Of a stretch of 64,000 bases of DNA, positions 24,077 through 34,394 are shown piece after piece. Location: NCBI GenBank assembly GCA_004794655.1, contig SMMW01000145.1, positions 564,501 through 628,500 on the forward strand, written 5' to 3'. Made by a program: the position numbers and the translations under genes. Below the pieces are notes generated by a model. It searched no databases, had not been told where the DNA came from, and saw nothing but the letters and a program-made list of their open reading frames with translations. The DNA is from Marisa cornuarietis (taxonomy: Eukaryota > Mollusca > Gastropoda > Architaenioglossa > Ampullariidae). Positions within the stretch are counted from its first letter, which is position 1; the number at the start of each line of letters is the position of its first letter.

Positions 24077-26465
24077 AGGATGTACTGACCGTCTCCCATT
24101 TCTTCCTTCTCCTTGTCTTGTGCCTCGCTCACAACTTCCTGGGAAAACCCAGAGCTGTGCTGATTAATGTTCCAGACTGTGGACCTGTACCTTGGAAAGC
24201 GTAACTTTCACACCTGAGACTGGCACCTGATCTGTCACCGGTGCTAAACATTCTGTCATCCCTGTCATCTGTGTAGGTCACTTCACTTAGCACACGCAGC
24301 TCTGTATCACGCATCACCCTTCATTAACACAATCTGCCGTCAGTCACTGGACTGAGTGTGAACTTTGTTTTTGTACGGGACAGATTTATTTAATAAGTGT
24401 TGTTTGTTTGTTTTTTCGTCGTTCTGTCTACTCGTCAACCTTTCAGTCTGTGTGTCTGTCAGTTTATCTGTTTTCTTTGTCTCTCATCTTCTCACAATAT
24501 GATATACCAACTTTCTCTCAAAAGGTGTCATTACACAGCAACCACGCACATGATGTCAACATTACACGACTGTAAATATCAACCACACTTCAGCTCCCTG
24601 TGGTTGTGGGCTCATAAATCTCACTCCTCGAGACTCATTACGGTCTTTACCAACCGCAACCTGCACCAGCAGACCATGCCCCCAGACAGCCCCCCTCTAA
24701 AATCATTCATCACCCGGCAATAAGTCATCTGCGACACTTTTTCCGCGAGGGCTGGAGGAAAGGAGTGTGGGAGGAGCGTGTCGACGACTTAACTACTCGG
24801 ATTCAAAGTTCGCCCTCGCTAAACTCCATACACAGCAGGTGATAACCTCAGTATATCATCATATACACAATGACTTGTAACGCTATTAGTAACAGCAATC
24901 AAAATAATTAAATATTACCAAATATGAACGATTGTTACATAAAATAATAGTTTACAGCTTGATGTGCTCTACACAACTCTCGTCAGAGGTATTTTTGCAA
25001 ATTATTTGCATTGTGGAGACTATGTGGTCAATGTGTGCAAACGCCTGTTTGGGTCCGCATCATTTGCCGCAACATTTGCGCCATTAATCAATCGAGGGGG
25101 AGAAAAAATCAATGCCAATACCAGGAGCAGGCAGACAACTGAGCAGCGGTCCTGACTGCCGTGATGTGGAGATGGAATGTCTCCACCACCATATCCCAAC
25201 ACCCCCAATAACTCGGGTCATAAAGGGGTCAGTCATGCTGGTGTCGTGATACTATCCATCATGGTTGCTCGCAAGGGAGTCAGCTTTCTGACACCATCTT
25301 AGCGACCACTGTCAAGACAAGTTTGTTGGCGAACCCTGAGCACACTTACAACTATTACTGAGTCAATGGTGCAGTGTAGTGACTTGTTCTGTCACTTTGA
25401 TTCTGACCATGAGCCTGTAGAACGTGTGCGTGTGTCTTTACCTTGTGTGTGTGTGTGTGTGTTGTAGAAGCCAGTGTCTGTAATATGTCAATATGAGTGC
25501 ATGGTGCTTGTCATTCCATTTAAGTGGAAAGGTCTGCCTCTCACTTCTATAAAGCGCTCTTAGCAAATCATTGGAAAAGTGCTATACAGATGTTCATTAT
25601 GATTATTATTGTTATTGGAACACATAACTACAATCGTAAAGACCGTCATTAACTGGAAAAGACTCCCGCTAGCAGACTTACAATTGCTTCATGAATGACA
25701 ACTGAAAACAAAACAGAAAACAAAGTCTGTTAGAAATAGAAGAGCAGCCCTGTAGGGAGTGGTAAGGAACTTGTAGCTACTGAGGCAAACGGATTGTGCC
25801 AAGGGTATAAGGCCAGGATTACCGACTGGGGTCCTTTAACCCAAAGTCGATCAAACCAAAAGGTGATTTCAGTTCTAAGAGAACCTGGCTCTCTTTTCCT
25901 GAAAAGGCAGACTTCAGAAGACGAAGTTTGAAAACGCAGTAAGAAAACTTCTTACATTGTTGTTTCCTCATGGGAACATCGTGAACCACCAAACACACTG
26001 CGCGGGTAGAAGGCATTCAACTGTACACATTGGTACACGAAAGAATGAAGACTGAGAGAGAGAAAGGGAGGAAGGGAATAAATAGAAGAGAGAGAAGGGG
26101 AGTGACAACAATAAAAATGACCCGTGACATGAAGTCTGTCTCTCAGGAGCTCTCTAGTTATCTGTCTATTAATCTCTCTCGCTTTGAAGTCTTTTTGTGT
26201 TTTACTCGTTTCTTTTCTCTGTTTCTTTCTTTTCTCTCTCTCTCACTAAAAAGTCATGTCATGTCAAGCAAAGCAATTCGAAGGCTGGTACTCATGCACA
26301 TATACATATAACATACACGCATAATAAGCACATATAATTGCGTGTATAATATACACATACACAATGCACCCTCCACACTACACTCGTTGTACATGTACGC
26401 ATTATACATACACACCTATGCACATAAGCGCGCGCACACATGCATTAGTTGTATCCAAAAACACC
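23887..26465. other. Unique stretch, no gene recognised; simple repeats
   Basis: A (GTGC)n/(GT)n tract lies at 24023-24076. It is on the left side of the minus-strand exon at 27.4 kb, so downstream exons of that gene could lie here, but no open frame has recognisable motifs with matching phase-0 splice borders. A LINE-tail relic at 25545-25617 is listed separately. Confidence 0.4.
25545..25617 (+). mobile_element. LINE 3' tail relic
   Basis: Short segment with AAAGCGCTCTTAGC, AGTGCTATACAGATGTTCAT and an ATT-rich end (ATTATGATTATTATTGTTATT). It has the same words in the same order as the 3' ends of the LINE copies at 38.3 kb (minus) and 40.4 kb (plus). No coding part remains. Confidence 0.5.
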
Positions 26466-26970
26466 ACAGGTAACAAGGAACAGTCCCCGACTAGTACAAC
26501 CTCCAGGTAACAAGAAACAGACCCCGACTAGTACAAACCCCAGGTAACAAGAAACAGCCCCCGACTAGTACAAACCCCAGGTAACAAGAAACAGTCCCCG
26601 ACTAGTACAACCCCCAGGTAACAAGAAACAGCCCCAGACTAGTACAACCCCCAGGTAACAAGAAACAGTCCCCGACTAGTACAAACCCCAGGTAACAATG
26701 AACAGCCCCCGACTAGTACAACCCCCAGGTAACAAGAAACAGTCCCCGACTAGTACAAACACCAGGTAACAAGAAACAGACCCCGACTAGTACAAACCCC
26801 AGGTAACAAGAAACAGACCCCGACTAGTACAAACCCCAGGTAACAAGAAACAGACCCCGACTAGTAAAACCCTCAGGTAACAAGAAACAGACCCCGACTA
26901 GTACAACCCTCAGGTAACAAGAAACAGACCCCGACTAGTACAACCCTCAGGTAACAAGAAACAGCCCCCG
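26466..26970. repeat. Minisatellite array H, 38 bp unit
   Basis: About 13 copies of a 38 bp unit, CAGGTAACAAGAAACAG followed by (A/T/C)CCCCGACTAGTACAA and a C-rich joint. Copies differ at a few positions (AGACCCC/AGTCCCC/AGCCCCC). It is followed by a (CA)n tract. If the 27.4 kb minus-strand exon is real, this array lies in its first intron. Confidence 0.96.
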
Positions 26971-27280
26971 GCACACACACACACACCACAGCTCTAGAGC
27001 AGCTGGGCTAAAGCAACTACATCATCATCTCATTGATGTTTTCTAACAATGCCACTCTCGGGCCTGGCACACCTCGTATCGAACTCTGCTGCAGGAAGTC
27101 GGCAAAAATCGAGCGGCTGAGTTCCGTCTCTGCAGCTCAGCTTGTCTATCCACTAGAGTAAACACCCACACGACGCACACCAAGTGACGTACCCCACGAC
27201 AGGCAACACGTACAACGCTCGTCAAGTGACGTTCACAGCACCGGACACACACACACATTCACCGCTCTGGCACCCCTCAC

Positions 27281-27421
27281 CTTGTGAATGATCGACGTGT
27301 CGTATAGCCCGTCCGTGGCGTCCTCAACGACTGGGGTAAGAGACGAGGGTCGGCCATTTTGCGGAGAGTTGCCACTCCCCCCTTGCACGACTCTCAGGCG
27401 TGCCTCTCCAGTGTCCGCCAT
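27281..27421 (-). CDS. Putative first coding exon of an unrecognised minus-strand gene
   Basis: The minus strand has ATG at 27421 in good context (A at -3, G at +4), with an in-frame TAG two codons upstream that fixes the start. It is followed by exactly 47 codons (beginning MADTGEARLR, ending LYDTSIIHK) and a consensus-like donor AAG|GTGAGG with GT at 27280-27279 (phase 0). The peptide is Gly/Ser/Pro-rich and hydrophilic with no signal peptide, typical of the disordered N-terminus of a cytosolic or nuclear protein. I do not recognise the family. The exon sits at the edge of a GC-rich, CpG-rich segment (27.29-27.95 kb) with a TGACGTCA site about 120 bp upstream, consistent with a promoter. 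Remaining exons should lie at lower coordinates, beyond array H, but none could be identified. Confidence 0.55.
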
Positions 27422-27960
27422 ATTCTAATCCCGAGGTCAGAAAGCAGAAGTTCCGGCCGGCCGTAAGGGTTGGGTTTCGACTGCGGATAGACAAGGTTGA
27501 CCGCTCACTGCCCGGAAAACCCTCCGCACCAAACACCACGATGACGTCACACACGAGGACTGGCACTGACGCTGCACGTGAAGTGTTTCTGGCGAGTTGT
27601 GTACAGCAGCCGCCTGGCGGGCGCGCCACGCCTGTTCCCCCCAGTTGCTAGTACAGTTACGTATCGCAATGTCCGCTCAGCGCCGGAAGTCCGAAGGAAA
27701 GTGGCAACAAACACGGGCCCACTCCAGTGCGGGAGGTGTGTGCAGGCTGCCCAAGTGTGTCGTTGCGAGTCACCCGCTCTGCGCCGTGGCTGCGGCTGCC
27801 GGTGGTAAAGTTGCTGCGCTGTTGTCGTCGTTGTCAAGATCTGTTGGAGGGAAGTGAGAGCGCGAAACGCTTGTCTTGCACGTGAGTAGCAGGCGTCGTG
27901 TTAGTGACGCTGCTCGTCGTTGAGGCGTCGTTGATGGCGACCTGCGGGCTACATGTGGGG
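27422..27960 (-). promoter_or_regulatory. GC/CpG-rich putative promoter
   Basis: This segment is markedly richer in G+C and CpG than its AT-rich surroundings. It lies directly upstream of the minus-strand ATG at 27421 and contains the palindromic CRE TGACGTCA at 27542-27549. A possible donor on the plus strand (CACGTGAGTAG near 27880) raises the possibility of a bidirectional promoter, but no plus-strand coding exon is recognised. Confidence 0.45.
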
Positions 27961-28102
27961 CTGCAAAACGGTCTGTAGCTGGGAAGGGAGAGAAAGGCGG
28001 GAGGGTGAGAGAAGGAGAAAGCGAGAGAGAGAGATGGGAGGGGAAATTTTAGGATTCTTCTCCAGTCTTCTCTCAGCGCTTACCTATACGACACAGTTTA
28101 TG

Positions 28103-28137
<35 letters not shown>

Positions 28138-29029
28138 GCCACGCACACACCCTCCCACGCACACACACACACAAACACAGAGGAAACTAATTATTTCTAA
28201 TTTTTATGAAATAAGTAATCAACTTAATAAATAAAAATGTGCGCTAATTAGCAACATGTCTAAAGACTGACAAATAGTCTTTAAGAGTTGAAGACGATAC
28301 TTCTGATGACAGTAGCAACAGCAGTGATACCCGAACAGTAGGTACGACTAACACACAACACACCTTCTCTTTCCATTCTCTGTCATCAATTGAAGTTTTT
28401 AATGAGATAACAGAGGAGGGGGTGCTCCAACAGCTTCACATGGTACCCACTCATAAATTAGCCGGTCTTCATAAAGTAAACCGTTAAGTGCTGTTCTGAT
28501 CAACTTTCCGAAATTCTACATATTAAAAATGGCTTGAATATAATATTTTATATCCCACAAAATATGGTAGGACATGTGATAAAAATGTCTGGTGCGGCAC
28601 CATTTGCCTCGCTGGCACTTGCACCACCCATGGCCGCCTGCTCTCTAACTGCTGTTAAGCGCTTAATTGTGCTGATCGAATGTCTGTGTTTGCACGCGCC
28701 TCTCCACGAGCGTGCGGCAACCCGACAGTTACTGGCCCCAGTGATGACGCAGTCGATAAGAATTGTGTTCCGCGTGCAAGTGTCGTCTGCTCATCCCAAG
28801 GACGCACAGTCCCGCGCTGACCGCGATGACCCAAAAAGGGGGGGAGGAGGGGCACGTCCACAAGGGAGAGAAATCGAAGCAACCGAAAGTGGAGTCACCT
28901 CCGCAATACTGTCCCCCTACTCTCAACCCAAGTCAAAATTCTGATCGACATTCCTGCTTGTCCTGTTCATCCTCGTCCACTGCTTCATACGATCATATCT
29001 ACAGATTAGAAAAGTTTGTGTCTATAATT
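27961..29029. other. No recognisable gene
   Basis: Purine- and CA-rich simple tracts (27990-28035, 28105-28180), then AT-rich DNA. Open frames at 28.5-28.95 kb overlap on both strands and carry no known motif. Confidence 0.4.
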
Positions 29030-29039
29030 CTGAGGTATC

Positions 29040-29186
29040 CCCGGGAGGGGAAAACCATCTCCACCAGCTGTATATCGCTCCATTATTGGGGGTAAAGGGG
29101 AAGTAAGGGAGTAACCTGCAGACTGGCAGACGGGTATAGAACCGGTTCGAAGCTCTAACCACTGAGCTATCAGGTCACTCTGTAAC
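29040..29186 (-). mobile_element. tRNA-derived SINE-like element
   Basis: On the minus strand the sequence starts with a tRNA-like head, TGATAGCTCAGTGGTTAGAGC (A-box-like), followed closely by TTCGAACCGGTTC (B-box-like). It continues with a non-tRNA body ending in a GGTGGAGATGG / CCCCTCCCGGGGATACC segment. The A and B boxes are closer than in a real tRNA and no cloverleaf can be drawn. No clear target-site duplication was found. Confidence 0.45.
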
Positions 29187-30017
29187 GACAAGAGAGTACT
29201 TTAACCTCCTCACTGCTCCCTTGGGGGGTCATATCCCCCACCCCACTCGACATCTACCTAAAGGTCTCAGTGAAAAAAAGCAGCCTTGCTTTCAATCATT
29301 CTGTTCAAAAATAACAGTGTGAAGTAGTACTCCCATAATGAAATGTCGATACTGCTTAGCTGTGGATTTGTTTTATTATTTTGAAAAGCAACAACAATCT
29401 CGAAGGGTTGCTTTCATGTGGAAGAATATTATTCATGTTACAAAAGACGACAGAATTCCATCTTCAGCACATTTAGTAAACTCCACCCTCTTAAAACAAT
29501 GGAGTCCCTTGCCAGGAATGCACTAAACTGAATCGTTCGGAAGGTGAAAAAAATCCCTATTTAAAAAAAAGTCCTAGAAAGTTGTGCATTTAACAGCAAA
29601 TGAGTGTTTCAGTTGTATCGACAAAAGGTATTAAAGCGATGACATGTTTTAGCTCTTTTGCATCGAACGATGTTTTGAAATCTCAAGAGCAGAGGAGAAG
29701 ATAGAGATCATATTTATTTTGTGCGGGCTTTGATATTTGTCTTCTACATTACTCGTATAGTTGATTTGTTTCTCTCCTCTTTATTCCAAACTATCTCCTC
29801 TCTAGTGCCTGGACTGCTGATCAAATGCTGATATTCGGCACTCGTGATGTAACAGTGTGAAGATATCATTCTGCGATCCAGTTGATAATAAAAGCGAAGA
29901 AAGAGCATTATCAACTGGCAACATCGATTTCGCTTGTTTATTTCGCTGTATGTGTGTTAATACTAAAATAAAAGTCAATTTATAGCGCAACGCACACTTT
30001 GAAGTTTAAACATTAAA

Positions 30018-30190
30018 CCGCGGTTCTCAACCTGGGGGGCGCGCCCCCCAAGGGGGGCGCAAGCTGCTGAAAAGGGGGCCGCAAAGGCGGTCATTTTCTC
30101 ATATCTCATATAGGTATTAGTGGCGGGGGCGCGCGGACGTACCTTTATTCGTCTGGGGGGGCGTCACAAGTAAAAGGTTGAGAAACGCTG
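30018..30190. mobile_element. hAT-like MITE, 173 bp
   Basis: Terminal inverted repeats: the left end CCGCGGTTCTCAACCT mirrors the right end, whose complement reads CAGCGTTTCTCAACCTT. It is flanked by CATTAAA at 30011-30017 and 30191-30197 (7 bp exact). The CAG-G-TTCTCAACC termini and a 7-8 bp duplication are typical of non-autonomous hAT elements. The interior is GC-rich (GGGGGGCGCGCC, GGCGGGGGCGCGCGG) with no ORF. Confidence 0.8.
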
Positions 30191-30199
30191 CATTAAAGG

Positions 30200-31930
30200 A
30201 ACAACAAAAATACACAACGATTGTGAAATAATTTTAAACACAAAAGTTAGAGCGATTTGTATGCTGACATGAAATTTCCATTTAGAGAAGCTTTCTCGGT
30301 GGGGGGGGGCGGGGCTGCTGGGGTCACCGTACGGTCGCCGCCTCCATGGTGGGCAGCACATCCTCCTCACCCGACTCAACTGACAAACTTTATAAAGTGC
30401 ATTGAAAATTTAAGGCATCCCTTCCAGCAAATGAAATCGCAACACATAACAACCAAGATGATTATTTTTAATAGTGAAATAATATTCCAGTTGTATTCAA
30501 TTATAATTATTGTGCGTCCGTTGAAGCATTAATTTCGTTCTCTTTTTTTTCGAACTCTTTCTCTCTCACGCAGTCATTCACTCACACATGTACTGCCCAC
30601 AGTCGTGTAAATAAATATAATATTATTATTATGTCATATTATGTCATCATCTGCCAGCGCTTTTGCTGCCTACGACATGCTATTCCTCCACACGATCTTA
30701 AATTGACTTTCCCGGACTTTTTCAACACTGATGATTTTAACCGCTTTAACCCTCCCAAAATGTCACGTGACGTGCGCCAGGACACTTGACCTGCTTCACT
30801 GTAATGTCAAGGTCACGTACGCGTCACTGCGATGCCCCCGCTGGATGGCTCAGTGGTCAGCCTCTTCTCCCGTTATATTATCGGCCTTTTCTACAGCCTG
30901 TACCACCCATGGCGAAGAAGTCAGTAGGTTAGTGGGACAAAAACTGCTTGCGGCAAGAAATAGCATCGAGGCTAAAGATTGGAATGTGTTTGATGACACC
31001 TCCCCCAATGTTACTCAGCTACCTGCACTGTGGAACTAATTTCTGTACAGATTCTGTTGTAACAAAGAAAACTGTCGGAGTTGTATCCCATTCTCCACCC
31101 ACGACGTACACGACGCATAAAATTAAGGGGCCTGTGTTGACCCAGGATTCACATCATCTGTTATTATCTGTCCGTGACAGAAAAAATTATTAAGTTTGTG
31201 TGTAACTGGAGGCTGATACAGCTGGTCAACAAGGGCATTAGGTTGTTTGGTGATGTTTTTCACAAGACATCCCCTGGTTATGGCATCACAACATTTACAA
31301 TTCTTGATAACTGGTAAACAGAAAAAAACTGTTTTTGTTGAACAATACTTTGCTTATATTTAGTCCATAAATTTAATCTGATTGGCTGTTGACTTGATTT
31401 GTCAGCCTGTGGAAATAGCATATGCTTAAAAATGTATTTTCTCTTACATCTAAAGTAAGTGCACTTGAATCAGCCATAAAATATGACCACACATTTTTGA
31501 ACATTTCTATTATGTGTTGTTTTCTTTCTTCCTTTTTTTAAAGTTGTATATAGACTATTTACTGGGTAAAGTTGCCCAGTCCTGTTCTCTCAGTTTTCCT
31601 TTTAGGAGAACATTGATGTAGTAGATCAAGTCTGCTACAAACTAATTGCTGATGACTGGGTGCCTTCAGGAGTGTGAAGCTTGAAAAGCTGCTGACAGCA
31701 ATTAGCTATGGTCAAATTCAGTTTTATCATTTTATTGTGTGAAAAAATGTATAGTGGCAAAATGTATACTGATGGTGGGGGGTGTATAATTTTGCCATTT
31801 GACTTACAATTTTTACAATTTCTCTTGAAGTTTTCATGTCCTGTTGTATATTATTATGTTTCTGTCTGACATACCACTGCATGTGTAAAATTCCATGTGG
31901 CAATATAGACCATGACAACATCAAGCAGGT
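30200..31930. other. AT-rich intergenic DNA, no gene recognised
   Basis: Nothing supported beyond a G-run at 30300-30309 and a short ATT tract at 30620. A SINE-like phrase near 30838 is discussed under rejected items. Confidence 0.4.
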
Positions 31931-31933
31931 TAA

Positions 31934-32390
31934 TGCAGGATGATGATGATGATGATGATAATGATGATGATGATGATGTCCATTTGTAATGCACAGGTAT
32001 CCATTCAGAAGAATGTTCATTGCGCAGCAAAAACAGAAGAGAAGAAAAAAAATAAATAAAACAACAGGAAAGTGAAAAAAAAGACAGAAGTGTTGCTTGG
32101 TTGTTTAAGTCCGTCTTAAATAAACAAATAGGGTCTTGGGTCTTTTTCGAAACGTGGTTGCGTAGGTGATGGTGGACAACGATGATGGCAGAGCATTCCA
32201 CAGCTTAGGTGCAGCTCCAGTGTGCTTCTTGTTTGTGTCTTCCACTGCTGGGAGACAGAAGCGTGACTGAGAGCCAGAGTGCAGGGCCTGTGATGGCTGG
32301 TAAGGAGGAACTACCTCTGGCAAATAGTCAGGAGCAGTTTTGAACATGCAGGACTGAGCAGTCAAAAGCACTTTGTGATCAATGCGCTTT
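31934..32390 (-). mobile_element. LINE 3' fragment: RT C-terminus plus (ATC)n tail
   Basis: On the minus strand an open frame ending at 32105 contains, in order, VKKRIDHKVLL, KTAPDYLPEVVPPYQPS, a basic spacer and GAAPKLWNALPSSL, then FRKRPKTLF. This is the familiar C-terminal end of Jockey/CR1/L2-type LINE reverse transcriptases (the R-x-D-x-K-V-L-L, A-P-x-Y-L and A-P-x-L-W-N-x-L-P signatures). The 3' UTR follows and ends in GAATGGATACCTGTGCATTACAAATGG plus an ATC microsatellite (31938-31979). No RT catalytic core is present, so the copy is 5'-truncated and dead. Confidence 0.75.
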
Positions 32391-33002
32391 TTCACAGTAC
32401 AAGAATCCAAAGCATAGGATGTGATCCAACACTTACAGAAACAGAAAAGGATGTCACTAATCACACTGCTGGAACAGAATGTCAAAGTTTGCACAAACTC
32501 AAGCAGAGAGCTTTTCATTTAATGGAGAAAATGGAAACTGGGAGAATTTGGATGCATTAGAGTCACTTTCAGTTGATAATAGTTCTCTAAGCGTTCTTGT
32601 ATCTTTGAATGACAGAGAAAAACTTATGAACCTGCATCTGCATATGGACTAAATTTCATGATGGATCATACACAGTGTGCACACATCTAAACACAAGCAA
32701 AGTTTCATGATTGATCACATTCAGCATACGCATGAAAAGACAGCAAACAGAAGCTGCTCTAGAATATGCTATTCCGTTATTTCAAGATCACAGCACACAA
32801 CAAAGGACATATTAAGCACGAAAAGACTTACATAGTGGTGCATGTACAGTTGTCTGTCCATAATAAAGCAAGCTAAAGCTCATGACAAACATAGGCAAAT
32901 TTTGCATATTCATAATCTGTTGAAGAAGGTCGTTTCCTAACCTTTTCAGGTCGGTATAGGAAGTGAAGTGTTAGAGATGTCGCTTTTCTCTGTAATCAGA
33001 GT

Positions 33003-33047
33003 CATCATCATTCCTTGTTACTCCTCGCGGAGCATAGGGCCGCAACA
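33003..33047 (-). mobile_element. 45 bp LINE-like insertion with 13 bp target-site duplication
   Basis: A perfect 13 bp direct repeat, CTGTAATCAGAGT, occurs at 32990-33002 and 33048-33060. The 45 bp between them reads, on the minus strand, TGTTGCGGCCCTATGCTCCG ... ending in AATGATGATG. That looks like the extreme 3' end of a non-LTR element with a GATG-type tail. Size and duplication indicate a severely 5'-truncated retroinsertion. Confidence 0.75.
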
Positions 33048-33505
33048 CTGTAATCAGAGTATTGTAAGCTAAACTACTGTGCTTTCAGTGTCTATTTTAT
33101 AAACCGGTTCAATAATTTGGGTTGGCTGAGAGCAGAGACACAAACACACGCTCTCCCCTTCATTCATCCCCACAACTATAACTTCTCATGCTTAAAGTTT
33201 ACTGGATGCAGGCTTTGGAATTTCTACATTTCTTGGGGCTTCAGTAAGGTTGGCAGGCTGCTTGGTTCTAATAATCGCTGTTCACTTGCTGAATATAACA
33301 TACAGCGACTCAGCTACTTGCGACGCACCGTATCCAAACACAATTAGGACCAGGCATGATTATTTTCTTTCAGTAAACATTCTTATTGTCCGTAATTTAC
33401 ATAAATTTTCGATAAAACATAATATTAGACAATATTTTGAAAACAAATTTTGCCCGAGATGCACAATATGATTATAAACGTTAAATTATGTTACTCAGAG
33501 CAGTT

Positions 33506-33577
33506 GGGGATGTAGCTCAGTGGTAGAGCGTTCGCTTCGCATGTGAAAGGCCCCGGGTTCGATCCCCGGCATCTCCA
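33506..33577 (+). tRNA. tRNA-Ala (CGC)
   Basis: A 72 nt gene folds into a full cloverleaf. Acceptor GGGGATG pairs with CATCTCC, including the G3:U70 wobble that is the alanine identity element, with discriminator A. The D-arm is GCTC/GAGC, the anticodon stem TTCGC/GTGAA with loop TTCGCAT (anticodon CGC at 33538-33540). The variable loop is 5 nt, and the T-arm CCGGG/CCCGG with TTCGATC. A and B boxes are intact and a T5 run follows at about 33588. It differs from the minus-strand UGC genes at 34.3 and 37.6 kb only at anticodon position 34. Confidence 0.95.
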
Positions 33578-33646
33578 GCGGTTATATGTTTTTACCCAGC
33601 AGTGGGAACAGATCAGCGCATGATTTGTCTACGACAGATTTCCGCA

Positions 33647-33889
33647 TCAGGATAGTGCAGCAACAGCGGCGATGGCTTTATTGAACCGGTTCTGGCGTAA
33701 TAGCATCATGTTTTGTATCATCTGTTCACGTCCGTAGTAGTACCGATTCCTTTTTTCGCGGATGTGAAACCCGTAGTTGCGATAAAGAGAGGAGAATCCA
33801 GGCATACGAGAACACGTGCTGCTCCGGATCTCGTCAAACGGACGACTTTGTACGGAGCACAGTAGGCCACCAGCAACCTCTACTTGCAA
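33647..33889 (-). CDS. Candidate exon, unrecognised
   Basis: A minus-strand open segment ends in a stop at 33647. After a possible acceptor TTGCAAGTAG|AGG near 33883, it encodes about 78 residues with mixed composition. Recognisable features are only local: two Cys, a basic RYYYGREQ-type stretch and NRFNKAIAAVAAL at the end. Codon usage looks more gene-like than surrounding frames, but there is no family recognition and no partner exon in view. It may be a terminal exon or chance. Confidence 0.22.
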   Translation of the reverse strand: MQVEVAGGLLCSVQSRPFDEIRSSTCSRMPGFSSLYRNYGFHIREKRNRYYYGREQMIQNMMLLRQNRFNKAIAAVAALS

Positions 33890-34322
33890 CAGTCAAACAG
33901 CGTAACCTGGTCTGGATTGGAGAAGTGACTCGTCGGAAAAAAAAGGAAAAGGTTGTTTCTTTACCTTTTCGCTGCCTTACTCTCTCCAACAATCTTGACT
34001 TACCATCGATTCAATTCCCTACAGCTGGTTCGACTTGAGCAAACGCTGCCCCACACTGGTATGAAACCGCGCCTGTAGGTTTGGACCACAATCACCACTC
34101 GGCAAATCACTTCCCAATGTGTCGACGACTGTGTAGTTGCTATCGGAATGTATACGCCATGGGTTTAATAACCCTATGAGACACCAAAGGGTGTAGGAAG
34201 ATTCCAGACGCGGTGAGGTGAGGGGGTCGTCTCTATGGTCACATACTTTTTGTGTTCATATTGACACGTGCAATTCTTTTTTTCTTTAAGTTGCTCAAAA
34301 GGAATGAAAGGAAAATAAAACA

Positions 34323-34394
34323 TGGAGATGCCGGGGATCGAACCCGGGGCCTTTCACATGCAAAGCGAACGCTCTACCACTGAGCTACATCCCC
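34323..34394 (-). tRNA. tRNA-Ala (UGC)
   Basis: A 72 nt cloverleaf on the minus strand with the same arms as the CGC gene at 33.5 kb. The anticodon loop is TTTGCAT (anticodon TGC, plus-strand positions 34360-34362). The G3:U70 pair and discriminator A are present. A T4 run follows immediately 3' (minus strand GTTTTATTTTCC). Small plus-strand ORFs beginning MEMPGIEPGA are simply this tRNA read backwards. Confidence 0.95.

Noticed and set aside
24129..24317. Minus-strand 62-codon frame as a possible exon of the 27.4 kb gene
   Set aside because: No convincing acceptor and donor in the required phase, and no motif.
1..27000. CRISPR-like regular repeats of 32-38 bp
   Set aside because: Units are contiguous with no unique spacers, no Cas genes, and the context is clearly eukaryotic.
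30832..30960. GGATGGCTCAGTGGTCAG phrase resembling a tRNA/SINE A box
   Set aside because: No B box at suitable distance, no cloverleaf, no flanking duplication.
31727..32020. His-rich minus ORF (H/Y runs)
   Set aside because: Translation of the GAT/ATC microsatellite tail of a LINE.
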